A model generated the notes under the pieces. The model searched no databases. It worked only from the letters and a program-made list of their open reading frames with translations, and was not told where the DNA came from. A DNA stretch of 19,090 bases, taken from positions 1 through 19,090 of the forward strand of contig DATBYF010000101.1 of assembly GCA_036513895.1 (NCBI GenBank), written 5' to 3'. Shown in pieces: positions 7,620 through 14,495 of the stretch. Position 1 is the stretch's first letter. Each line of letters begins with the position of its first letter. This stretch comes from Palsa-147 sp036513895. GTDB lineage: Bacteria > Acidobacteriota > Terriglobia > Acidiferrales > UBA7541. The position numbers and the translations under genes are program-made.

Positions 7620-9875
7620 TTACGACGCGGGACTTTCGCGGCGGCCGACAAGTTTATGAAATTCAGGATCGCCGTGGAGGCAATCGAGATCGGGGTCATT
7701 TGCGGCCCAATTATGATTGCCGTATCCGGCCGCAAACGCTTTTTTCAGGGTTTCGAGTGCCTCTGCCTTTTTCGAAAGAACGCCGTAGGTACACGCGGCG
7801 TTGTAGAGGGTGCTTGGATCGCCAGGTCGAAGGGCGACGGCAGTCTGCAAATGACGGATACTTTCGTCCACGTCCTGCTTGAAGTAAGCGAGGTTGGTGG
7901 CGAGCAGAATACGGGCGCGGACGTCTTCGGGTACGAGCTCGAGCTGCTGGCGAAGCACCTTGATTTCCTTAACGCGGAGCTGCTCCGCTTCTTTTTTGCG
8001 GCCGAGGCGTTCCAACGCCTGATCGTAGGGAGCGTAAGTGTTGTAATCGTCTCCGTTGGCTTCGATGGCGCGTTCGGTGAGCGCGGCAGCTTCTTCGAAG
8101 CGACCAGAAGCGAAATAAGCGCGCCCGAGAATGTTCCAGGAGCCTTCGGTGTCGTGCTTGCGCTCGATGGCGCGCTGGGCGAGCATCGCGGCTTCGTCGA
8201 ATTTCTTTTGGCCGTAAAAGATGCGTGCACGAGCGACGAGCATTTCGGGCAGATCGGGGGAAAGCGCCATGGCGCGATCGCAAGCGGCCAGTCCCCTCTC
8301 GATCCATTTCGGGTTCTGTTCGCGAAGCTCGTAATTTAGCCCGCAGAGATGCGCGATGCCGGCGTGCGCCAGCGCAAACTCAGGGTCGAGCTGAATGGCC
8401 TGTTCGAACATTTGCAGCGCGTAGTCCATATTTTCGCGGCGTGTGTAGCTCCGTCCGCGCAAGTAGAAATCGTAGGCCTGCGGATTTTCAGTGGGCTTGC
8501 GCGCCATGATTTTTTCTTCTTGCGGAGTGAGGGTGATGCGCAGGGCTTGGGCGATGCTGCGGGCAATCTCTTCCTGAATCGCAAATACGTCTTCGAGCTG
8601 GCGATCGAAGCGCTCCGCCCAGACGGAATGCCTGGTGGAGGCTTCGACAAGCTGCGCCGTGATACGCACGCGGCTGCCCGCGCGGCGAATTGAGCCCTCG
8701 AGCACGTAGGAGGCTCCGAGTTGCTGGCCTACCTGCTGCGCGGTAACGGGCTTGTCGCGAAACGCCAGCATCTCCGAGCGAGGGAAAATTTCAAGGAGCT
8801 TGATCTTTGAAAGCTCTGTGACGATGTCTTCCGTGATTCCGTCGCGGAAATATTCGTCGTCTTTGGCGCCGCTTTGATTTTCGAAATAGAGTACTGCCAC
8901 CGATTTTTGCTGGGTGGGGATTGGCTGCGATCCGGAGCTCGAAACGCTCTTCTCCGCAGCGGGCCTGCGGCTCGATTCGAGATCGCGGCTGAGGCGCTTC
9001 AGGTCGGCGCGGAGTTCAGCAGCCGTCTGGCAGCGCAGATCGGGGTCTTTCTCAAGCAATTTGCCGAGAATGGCTTCCATCGCCAGGGGCAATCTGGAAT
9101 TCAACTTCGTTGCAGGAGTGGGAGCGGAATGCAAGAGGCCATCGAAAATTACCGCCGAGGTGGTCCCGGAGAATGGAACGGTGCCGGTAGCCATCTCGTA
9201 GAGCACAACGCCTAACGAAAATAAATCCGATCGGGCATCGAGCTCTTCGCCTCGCGCCTGTTCGGGCGACATATAGGCGACCGTGCCCATGGAGCTACCG
9301 GGGCTGGTTAGCTGGTCTGCATCGAGCGAATGCGGCTGCGAGTGCACGGATGTGGCCGTCGCCGATAGAGTGGTGTTGGGCGCTGTCGGCGTAAGTTTCG
9401 CCAAGCCGAAATCGAGAATTTTCGCCTGGCCGCGCTCGACGAGAAATACATTCGCGGGCTTGATATCGCGATGAACGATTCCCTTCGTGTGCGCGGCATC
9501 GAGACCGTTGGCGATTTGAGTGCCGATCTCTAGAAGCTCCGACACTTCGATCTGCTTGCCGGTAATTCGGTGCTTGAGAGTCTGACCTTCGAGCAACTCC
9601 ATGGCGATGAACGGACGACCTTCGAATTCGCCAATATCGTAAATCGTGCAGATGTTGGGATGATTGAGCGCCGATGCGGCCCGGGCTTCGCGCCGAAATC
9701 GCTCGATTGCCTGAGTGTCATGGGAAATGTCGTCGGGGAGAAATTTCAGAGCGACGTTGCGGCCCAGGCGCGTGTCCTTGGCTTTGTAGACGACGCCCAT
9801 GCCGCCGCCGCCTAATTTATCTATAACTTCGTAATGGGAGATGGTGCGACCGATGATGGGTGAGGAATCCGGCAC
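7620..9875 (-). CDS. cytosolic Ser/Thr protein kinase with TolB-like and TPR domains
   Basis: PknB-like signalling kinase, 751 aa. The kinase domain spans about 14-295, with Gly-rich loop LGGGGMGVVYKA (21-32), ATP-anchoring Lys44 (VALK), catalytic HRD at 135-137 (VHRDIKPANV), metal-binding DFG at 155-157 and MGTVAYMSPEQARG closing the activation segment. A polar linker (296-323) leads to a TolB/FlgO-like domain (about 325-450), with SVAVLYFENQSG, DGITEDIVTELSKI and LGASYVLEGSIRR, as found beside kinases and adenylate cyclases. TPR helices fill about 465-740. No transmembrane helix separates the domains, unlike classical PknB, so the protein should be cytosolic. The start is GTG: no in-frame ATG exists before the Gly-rich loop. 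There is no Shine-Dalgarno, and a good promoter ends just upstream, suggesting leaderless translation. The target is unknown. Confidence 0.92.
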   Translation of the reverse strand: MPDSSPIIGRTISHYEVIDKLGGGGMGVVYKAKDTRLGRNVALKFLPDDISHDTQAIERFRREARAASALNHPNICTIYDIGEFEGRPFIAMELLEGQTLKHRITGKQIEVSELLEIGTQIANGLDAAHTKGIVHRDIKPANVFLVERGQAKILDFGLAKLTPTAPNTTLSATATSVHSQPHSLDADQLTSPGSSMGTVAYMSPEQARGEELDARSDLFSLGVVLYEMATGTVPFSGTTSAVIFDGLLHSAPTPATKLNSRLPLAMEAILGKLLEKDPDLRCQTAAELRADLKRLSRDLESSRRPAAEKSVSSSGSQPIPTQQKSVAVLYFENQSGAKDDEYFRDGITEDIVTELSKIKLLEIFPRSEMLAFRDKPVTAQQVGQQLGASYVLEGSIRRAGSRVRITAQLVEASTRHSVWAERFDRQLEDVFAIQEEIARSIAQALRITLTPQEEKIMARKPTENPQAYDFYLRGRSYTRRENMDYALQMFEQAIQLDPEFALAHAGIAHLCGLNYELREQNPKWIERGLAACDRAMALSPDLPEMLVARARIFYGQKKFDEAAMLAQRAIERKHDTEGSWNILGRAYFASGRFEEAAALTERAIEANGDDYNTYAPYDQALERLGRKKEAEQLRVKEIKVLRQQLELVPEDVRARILLATNLAYFKQDVDESIRHLQTAVALRPGDPSTLYNAACTYGVLSKKAEALETLKKAFAAGYGNHNWAANDPDLDCLHGDPEFHKLVGRRESPAS

Positions 9876-9884
9876 GGCTTGTGC

Positions 9885-9913
9885 ATTTTACGCTAGAGAG
9901 TCGTTGCAGGCAA
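9885..9913 (-). promoter_or_regulatory. sigma-70-like promoter of the kinase gene
   Basis: On the minus strand TTGCCT (9908-9913) and TAAAAT (9885-9890) are separated by exactly 17 bases. The expected start near 9878 leaves a leader of only about 3 bases before the GTG at 9875, consistent with the missing Shine-Dalgarno. Confidence 0.5.
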
Positions 9914-9997
9914 ACCGCAGGCAGATTACCAATTAACAGCCTCTCGTTTCCGGGGCTTGTTTACGCGGACCAATCCTTCGATTTCACGCCGGGATCG

Positions 9998-10513
9998 TCA
10001 GCTGCAATTGCGGGCGAGAACGAAAGACGCTGAGAGTGTTTTCTGCGCGCCTTGGTTGAAGTTATAGCTGAATCTTACTTCGTATGTACCGTTGTCGAAG
10101 ATCGGGCCCAGATTTTGCAGCGTGCGACCAGAGTTGAGATCCAAATAGTAAGGAGCGTCGGTAAAAGCTCCACCTGTGGCGGGATGGCGGGTGACAGTAA
10201 CGCTTGCCGCGGTCGGACGACCGCTGTAGTCGATGACCGCCATGGGTTGTCCGTCGGTTTTGTACTGGTTCGTGGGACAGCCTTCCGTTCCCGTCAGTTG
10301 AGAGCCAGAGGGATAGATTTTCGCCCCTGCCGGGAGTTTGGCCCCCGCCCCTTGGCCCGCCACCGAAGAATCGACGAACGCGAAGCCTGCGATGCTGGCT
10401 TTTGCTGAATCCGATGATGAGGGATTGGCTGAAGACGAGGTAGGGCCAGAATTGCAGGCGAGCAAACCTAGCGCGACAACACAGCCCGCTGTGATACTTG
10501 CCGGGATTCGCAT
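9998..10513 (-). CDS. putative lipoprotein of unknown function
   Basis: A 171-aa product with a lipoprotein signal: MRIPASITAGCVVALGLLAC, lipobox LLAC with the acylated Cys at residue 20, followed by a Ser-rich flexible linker (about 22-40). The mature part contains YPSGSQLTGTEGCPTN, a beta-rich region with VIDYSGRPTAASVTVTRHP and a terminal strand-rich stretch ending in ARNCS. Cys79 and Cys170 could form a disulfide in the periplasm. The family was not recognised. The ATG at 10513 is preferred over one at 10549: AGGA lies 7 bases ahead and the shorter form starts directly with the signal peptide. A near-consensus promoter precedes it. It is divergent from the sortase-system genes, but nothing shows they act together. 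Confidence 0.7.
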   Translation of the reverse strand: MRIPASITAGCVVALGLLACNSGPTSSSANPSSSDSAKASIAGFAFVDSSVAGQGAGAKLPAGAKIYPSGSQLTGTEGCPTNQYKTDGQPMAVIDYSGRPTAASVTVTRHPATGGAFTDAPYYLDLNSGRTLQNLGPIFDNGTYEVRFSYNFNQGAQKTLSASFVLARNCS

Positions 10514-10566
10514 GAAAATTTCCTGCCTTCTTTGATGAGTGAACACCAATCGCTTTCTCGCGGAGG

Positions 10567-10595
10567 ATATTAGGACGCGCGGTTCGCCAAGTCAA
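10567..10595 (-). promoter_or_regulatory. near-consensus sigma-70 promoter of the lipoprotein gene
   Basis: TTGACT (10590-10595) and TAATAT (10567-10572) on the minus strand are separated by 17 bases, one mismatch each from the vegetative consensus. The predicted start near 10560 gives a leader of about 47 bases to the ATG at 10513. This is the best promoter seen in the window. Confidence 0.6.
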
Positions 10596-10686
10596 CGCAC
10601 CGAAATTCTCGGAAGAGCCGGTCCAGATCAGCCTCCGGCGTTGCAGGGCTTATACAATCGTGGATGCCTCAACACACGCGAGCTAC

Positions 10687-10700
10687 GGAATTCGAATTCC
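10687..10700. repeat. perfect 14-bp palindrome ggaattcgaattcc
   Basis: A fully self-complementary site with no loop, lying 114 bp upstream of the sortase-target start and about 127 bp from the predicted lipoprotein transcript start. The symmetry suits a dimeric DNA-binding protein, but a chance occurrence cannot be excluded. Confidence 0.4.
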
Positions 10701-10803
10701 CCGCTGAAGCTAAGTGACTAATCGCCGGACACTTGAGCCGGAGTTTTCCTCGCAAAACATTTGGCGCGCCTCTTGCACTTACAAACTCGCGGCACATCGA
10801 GTG

Positions 10804-10810
10804 GGGAGGA
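10804..10810 (+). promoter_or_regulatory. Shine-Dalgarno of sortase-target gene
   Basis: GGGAGGA lies 4 bases before the ATG at 10815. It selects that start over an in-frame ATG at 10761, which has no such site and would add residues ahead of the signal/anchor segment. Confidence 0.7.
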
Positions 10811-10814
10811 TACG

Positions 10815-12944
10815 ATGGCACGATTTCCGAGTACTTGGTTTGACAGTAACGTGTCCAAACGCTTCGCAGTCGCATTTGTAGCATTCATCACCATCTTCGC
10901 CGGATGGGTATCCGGTGGCCAGGATGGCCAGAGCGGGCAAGCTCAGGCGAATGATGGCCCGCCGCAGGTTTGTGAGGGCTCGCTCGTTTACCGCTCACCG
11001 ATCTCCGGGCTGTACGAAACTGTTCCGCTCTCGCACACGGATGTGGCGCTGGATGTGCGCGGTTTGGCAGCCGCCGCCACGGTCACACAGCACTACGTGA
11101 ATTCGAGCCCGGAGCCCATCGAGGCCGTTTACGTCTTTCCTCTGCCTCACGACGCCGCTGTCTACGATATGGAAATTCGCGTTGGCGACCGGCTGATTAA
11201 AAGCGTCATCCGCGAGCGCGAAGAAGCCAAGCGCACTTACGAGGCTGCCAAGTCGGAGGGCAAGCGCGCAGCTCTGGTGGAACAGGAACGGCCCAACATC
11301 TTCACCGCGTCGGTTGCGAATCTCATGCCGGGCGACCACATTGATGTACGTTTGCTCTACGTGGAGCCGCTGCGCTGGGAAGATGGCCGTGTCCGGCTGG
11401 TTTTTCCGATGGTTGTCGGCCCACGCTATATTCCCGGGACACAAGCTGTCAGCCACACCGGCACCGGCTGGGCTTTCGACACTGACGCGGTAGCTGACGC
11501 CTCGCGAATCACTCCTACCGTGCGAAATCCGGAGAGCCGCCCCGGGCACGACATTTCTCTGTCGGTTGATCTGGACGCGGGCTTTGAATTCGGATCGATA
11601 AATTCTATTTCGCACGCGATTACTGTACGCAATCTGCCGGACGGACGCCGGCATGTTGAGCTTGCGTCCGGCACGAGCATTCCGAACAAGGATTTTGTAC
11701 TGGAAATCCAGCAGCCGGAAAGCACCCAACCCAAAACCGCGCTGTTTCTTTCTCCCGATCCCGCCTCGGGTGAAACTTATTTCCTTCTCTCAGCTTTTCC
11801 TCCGACGGTGCAGCCAACGAAGCGAGAACCGGTGGAAATGCTCTACTTGATCGACGTCTCCGGCTCGATGGCTGGCACTTCCATCACGCAGGCTCGCGCG
11901 GCACTGCTCCAAGCGCTCGAGCGCCTCGGCTCCAGCGATCGATTCGGGATCCTCGCCTTCAATCACCAGTATCACGAGTTCGCTGCGGAACCACTCATGG
12001 CGACGTCTGAGAATATCGCCGCGGCGCGCCGATTCGTCGAGCATCTCGAGGCTGGCGGGGGCACCGAAATGCTTCCCGCGCTTCTGCACGTGATGAAAAA
12101 ACCCGAGACACCGGGCTACCTGCGCAACATTGTCCTACTGACGGACGGCGACCTCGGCAACGAAGAGCAAATTTTTTCGGCGATGCGTGCGAACCTGGGC
12201 GACGCGCGCCTCTACACGGTGGCGATAGGCAGCGCACCGAATTTTTTTCTCGCCACCAAAATGGCGCAATTCGGCCGCGGCTCTTTCACTCATATCGCCG
12301 ATATTGGCGAAGTTGGCCAGCAGATGGGACATTTGCTCGAAACCATCGAGAGCCCCGTTCTGACCGATGTGAAGCTGTCATTTGACCGAGTTGAAGTTGA
12401 CGAAGTCTATCCGCAACGTCCGCCCGATCTTTTCCTGCGCCAGCCACTCTTGGTTTACGGGCGGATATCGAAAGGCCGCGCCGGAAGAGTGCATCTCACG
12501 GCTCGGGCAGGCGATCAGCCTTATGAAGCAAGTTTTGATTTCGACGCGGGAGCAGCGACTTTCCATCCGGGAATAACTACGCTTTGGGCGCGGCAGCGCG
12601 TTGAAGATCTCGCGGATCAGTGGCGGGAGTCGGATGAAAATGCCAGAGCAGAAATTCGCGCAACGCTGATCGCGCACGCCGTTCGCTACCGGCTCGTTAC
12701 ACAATTCACTTCGTTGGTCGCCGTCGAGGAGGTGGTTAGAAACAAAGGCGGAATATCCACCACAGTGCCCATCGCCACAGAATTGCCGGCCGGAATGCAG
12801 ATGGACAAAGTTTTTGGCGCGCCGGCAACTGGCACCGCCGATGCATTTCTCGAAGCTCTGGGTTTGGTCCTTCTCATCTTGGGCATCGCACTGTGGGGCA
12901 TCGCGCTGTGGCTGACAAATCGACGGGTTGGAGTGCTCGCGTGA
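10815..12944 (+). CDS. VIT and vWA domain sortase-target protein (marine proteobacterial sortase target type)
   Basis: An envelope protein of 709 aa, dedicated substrate of the sortase encoded next. A hydrophobic N-terminal segment (about 17-33) acts as signal or anchor. A VIT domain (about 68-205) shows EREEAKRTYEAAKSEGKRAALVEQ and PNIFTASVANLMPGD. The vWA domain (about 340-515) has the MIDAS motif DVSGS (Asp347, Ser349, Ser351), Thr417 in GGGTEM and LLTDGD at 441-446. A family-like stretch YRLVTQFTSLVAVEE lies near 625-639. The C-terminus is a sorting signal: motif PATG (670-673), hydrophobic helix (about 681-701) and basic tail NRR. VIT/vWA proteins usually mediate metal-dependent adhesion; that role here is inferred. 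The stop overlaps the sortase start by 4 bases, implying translational coupling. Confidence 0.9.
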   Translation: MARFPSTWFDSNVSKRFAVAFVAFITIFAGWVSGGQDGQSGQAQANDGPPQVCEGSLVYRSPISGLYETVPLSHTDVALDVRGLAAAATVTQHYVNSSPEPIEAVYVFPLPHDAAVYDMEIRVGDRLIKSVIREREEAKRTYEAAKSEGKRAALVEQERPNIFTASVANLMPGDHIDVRLLYVEPLRWEDGRVRLVFPMVVGPRYIPGTQAVSHTGTGWAFDTDAVADASRITPTVRNPESRPGHDISLSVDLDAGFEFGSINSISHAITVRNLPDGRRHVELASGTSIPNKDFVLEIQQPESTQPKTALFLSPDPASGETYFLLSAFPPTVQPTKREPVEMLYLIDVSGSMAGTSITQARAALLQALERLGSSDRFGILAFNHQYHEFAAEPLMATSENIAAARRFVEHLEAGGGTEMLPALLHVMKKPETPGYLRNIVLLTDGDLGNEEQIFSAMRANLGDARLYTVAIGSAPNFFLATKMAQFGRGSFTHIADIGEVGQQMGHLLETIESPVLTDVKLSFDRVEVDEVYPQRPPDLFLRQPLLVYGRISKGRAGRVHLTARAGDQPYEASFDFDAGAATFHPGITTLWARQRVEDLADQWRESDENARAEIRATLIAHAVRYRLVTQFTSLVAVEEVVRNKGGISTTVPIATELPAGMQMDKVFGAPATGTADAFLEALGLVLLILGIALWGIALWLTNRRVGVLA

Positions 12945-13588
12945 AGTTGCTACGGATCGTCGTTGCCTTAACGCTAATTGTAGGCACGAGTCTCACCGTC
13001 CGCGCCGTCTATCTGCACGCGAAGGCCGAGCTTGCCGGGATACTAATCCGCCGGGCGTGGAAAAAGACCGCAGGCTCTGGGAAACAGTGTCCGCCGTGGC
13101 CGTGGGCGGACACGCATCCGGTGGCGCGCTTGCGCATTCCGCGTATTGGTTACGACGAGATTGTATTGGAAAATGCGACGCCGCGCACGCTGGCGTTCGG
13201 TCCGGCGCGGCTGCTCAGTGGCGCGGACTTAGGAGGGCCCGGCAACCTGGAACTTGCTGGGCACCGCACAAGTTGGTTTGAACCGCTAAAGGCTGTAGCA
13301 ACGGGCGACACCATCCAGATCGAATGGTACGATGCGCGGCGCGGCGGGTTACGCGAGCGCACATACACAGTCAACGCGATCAGCGTGGTTAATCCCGATG
13401 ATGTTAGCCTGCTGGCAGCCACACCTAATGACGCGCTGACGCTGGTAACTTGTTATCCGTTTGGCCGTAGTCCGCGCTCACCGCAACGATACATCGTGCG
13501 CGCGATGCCCGCCGGCCCCAGTCACTCATCGCAGCTGTCAGCCTCCGTTGACTTGTCCATAGCGCGGAATCTGGCGCCGATTCTTTGA
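12941..13588 (+). CDS. class GN (Gram-negative) sortase
   Basis: Membrane-anchored Cys transpeptidase, 215 aa, predicted to cleave and transfer the sorting signal of the protein encoded just upstream. It starts with an N-terminal anchor helix (about 4-23), followed by PPWPWADTHPVARLRIP at 51-67, which matches the class GN pattern. The catalytic triad is visible: His108 in LAGHRT, Cys171 in LVTCYPF and Arg183 in SPQRYIV. The start is taken as GTG at 12941, whose bases overlap the upstream TGA (GTGA); it places the anchor helix at the N-terminus. An in-frame ATG at 12893 would lie inside the preceding gene. The usual companion genes of proteobacterial systems (an OmpA-family protein and a two-component pair) are absent from the neighbourhood. 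No clear terminator follows. Confidence 0.92.
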   Translation: MKLLRIVVALTLIVGTSLTVRAVYLHAKAELAGILIRRAWKKTAGSGKQCPPWPWADTHPVARLRIPRIGYDEIVLENATPRTLAFGPARLLSGADLGGPGNLELAGHRTSWFEPLKAVATGDTIQIEWYDARRGGLRERTYTVNAISVVNPDDVSLLAATPNDALTLVTCYPFGRSPRSPQRYIVRAMPAGPSHSSQLSASVDLSIARNLAPIL

Positions 13589-13662
13589 GCACTAGCCTAC
13601 ACAACTGCAACTCAAGTTATAGTCGCTGGTCAATTTTGCTCGTTATTTTCTTAGGAAATGAA

Positions 13663-13739
13663 TGGCGCGCCCGGGAGGATTCGAACCTCTGACCTTGTGC
13701 TTCGGAGGCACACGCTCTATCCATCTGAGCTACGGGCGC
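13663..13739 (-). tRNA. tRNA-Arg (anticodon CCG)
   Basis: The minus strand folds into a full cloverleaf. The 7-bp acceptor stem is GCGCCCG/CGGGCGC and the D-arm contains AGCTCAGATGGATAGAGC. The anticodon stem TGTGC/GCACA holds loop CTCCGAA with anticodon CCG (13703-13705). The T-arm carries TTCGAAT with one A-C mismatch at the 49-65 pair. The 3' CCA is encoded (13663-13665). It reads CGG arginine codons. It stands alone; no adjacent integrase or duplicated 3' end suggests an attachment site. Confidence 0.95.
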
Positions 13740-13766
13740 GCTGTGCCGCGCTTCGCGATACTCGCG

Positions 13767-13793
13767 TTCGCGGTATTTTCATTCTACCGCGAA
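13767..13793. repeat. 9-bp perfect hairpin upstream of tRNA-Arg
   Basis: The arms ttcgcggta (13767-13775) and taccgcgaa (13785-13793) are perfect complements around a 9-base loop. The element lies 28-54 bp upstream of the tRNA 5' end on the minus strand, where promoter or regulatory DNA is expected; TAGAAT within it could be a -10 but has no good -35. Confidence 0.4.
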
Positions 13794-13943
13794 TACGAAG
13801 AGGCTAGTAAGGAAAGCTCCGAATCTGGCGAGTCCGCAGATGGATGGCGGCGCATCCTAACGCGATTCTGATTTCTGTGATCGCGATGATTGGCGGCCGC
13901 ATCACACCTTCATGGCCATGCTGCCAGCATTAACGGAATTTAT

Positions 13944-14048
13944 ATGGACGTGCTTGCGGTGACAGGATTCGCTATATTGATGATTATCGGCTGCACCGCT
14001 CGCTTGAAACGACAAATAAAGCTCGGAGGAATTCTTGGGACTTCTTGA
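13944..14048 (+). CDS. possible small membrane peptide (34 aa)
   Basis: A short reading frame from ATG 13944 to TGA 14048 encodes a peptide with a hydrophobic core VTGFAILMIIGC followed by a basic segment ARLKRQIK, the arrangement of a single-pass small membrane protein. A weak CGGAA lies ahead of the ATG. Its last 14 bases overlap the TTG start of the next gene, and that gene's Shine-Dalgarno lies inside it, so the two could be translationally coupled. It may equally be chance; no family is recognised. Confidence 0.3.
   Translation: MDVLAVTGFAILMIIGCTARLKRQIKLGGILGTS
14025..14030 (+). promoter_or_regulatory. Shine-Dalgarno supporting a TTG start
   Basis: GGAGGA lies 4 bases before TTG 14035. 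An in-frame TAA at 14017 bars any earlier start, so the TTG is the only well-supported initiator. Confidence 0.65.
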
Positions 14049-14484
14049 TTCGACAGAAGAACATCCGCATTCAAGACTTCGGCGTTATTTGATCACCACA
14101 GTTGTTTTCATCCTGCTGGTCGCTGGCGGGCTGTGGTACATGTTGCGGTACCACCAGGAAAAAGCCACGGTTCGGCATTTTCTCGACACAGTGGTCGCGG
14201 GGAACATGGACCGGGCGTATCAATTGTGGAAGCCGCAACCTGCGTATTCGTTCAAAGATTTCCTCGAGGATTGGGGACCGAACGGATATTACGGGCCCGT
14301 GAAAAGCTATCACTTCGAGGATGCGGAGCGCCCGAAGGGCGGGAGTTCCGGAGTGATCGTGGTGTTCGAAGTGAGTCCTTACCAGCCGTTTCCGGATAAT
14401 AACGACAGCATTAAGCAGAACAAAACGAAAGAAGTGCGAGTGTGGGTTGAATTCAAAGATCAATCCATGAGTTATCCGCCGTAA
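14035..14484 (+). CDS. single-pass membrane protein of unknown function
   Basis: A 149-aa product with a short basic cytoplasmic N-terminus (to about residue 17), one transmembrane helix at about 18-37 (YLITTVVFILLVAGGLWYML) and a soluble, probably periplasmic, C-terminal domain. The latter begins ATVRHFLDTVVAGNMDRAYQLWKP and YSFKDFLEDWG, a helix pattern seen in NTF2-like or DUF4878-type domains in which a short helical pair precedes a curved sheet; this assignment is tentative. Translation starts at TTG with a strong Shine-Dalgarno. The gene converges on the sulfatase-fold gene with only 11 bases between their stops, and no obvious bidirectional terminator is visible there. Confidence 0.7.
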   Translation: MGLLDSTEEHPHSRLRRYLITTVVFILLVAGGLWYMLRYHQEKATVRHFLDTVVAGNMDRAYQLWKPQPAYSFKDFLEDWGPNGYYGPVKSYHFEDAERPKGGSSGVIVVFEVSPYQPFPDNNDSIKQNKTKEVRVWVEFKDQSMSYPP

Positions 14485-14495
14485 TTCCGCCGGCT

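Larger units (their letters stand above)
10514..10814. other. divergent intergenic region (301 bp) between lipoprotein and sortase-system genes
   Basis: It contains the lipoprotein promoter (10567-10595), a perfect 14-bp palindrome (10687-10700) and the strong Shine-Dalgarno of the sortase-target gene. No clear promoter toward the sortase genes was found. A TATACAAT element around 10650 has no matching -35. No credible small ORF was seen. Confidence 0.6.
13740..14034. other. region between tRNA-Arg and the 149-aa membrane protein gene
   Basis: About 295 bp holding the hairpin at 13767-13793, the possible 34-codon ORF at 13944 and a Shine-Dalgarno at 14025. A TATATT at about 13974 could be a -10, but no -35 at proper spacing was found. 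Confidence 0.5.

Noticed and set aside
7602..8339. 245-codon open frame on the + strand
   Set aside because: Antisense to the TPR region of the kinase gene. Long antisense frames are expected in GC-rich DNA, and the translation resembles no family.
10995..11729. 244-codon open frame on the - strand
   Set aside because: Antisense to the VIT domain of the sortase-target gene, whose reading frame is supported by domains and a strong ribosome site.
13663..13739. tRNA 3' end as an integration attachment site
   Set aside because: No integrase, no duplicated tRNA end and no change of gene type are seen nearby.
13662..13871. 69-codon open frame running through the tRNA
   Set aside because: The DNA folds as a complete tRNA-Arg on the opposite strand, which explains it.
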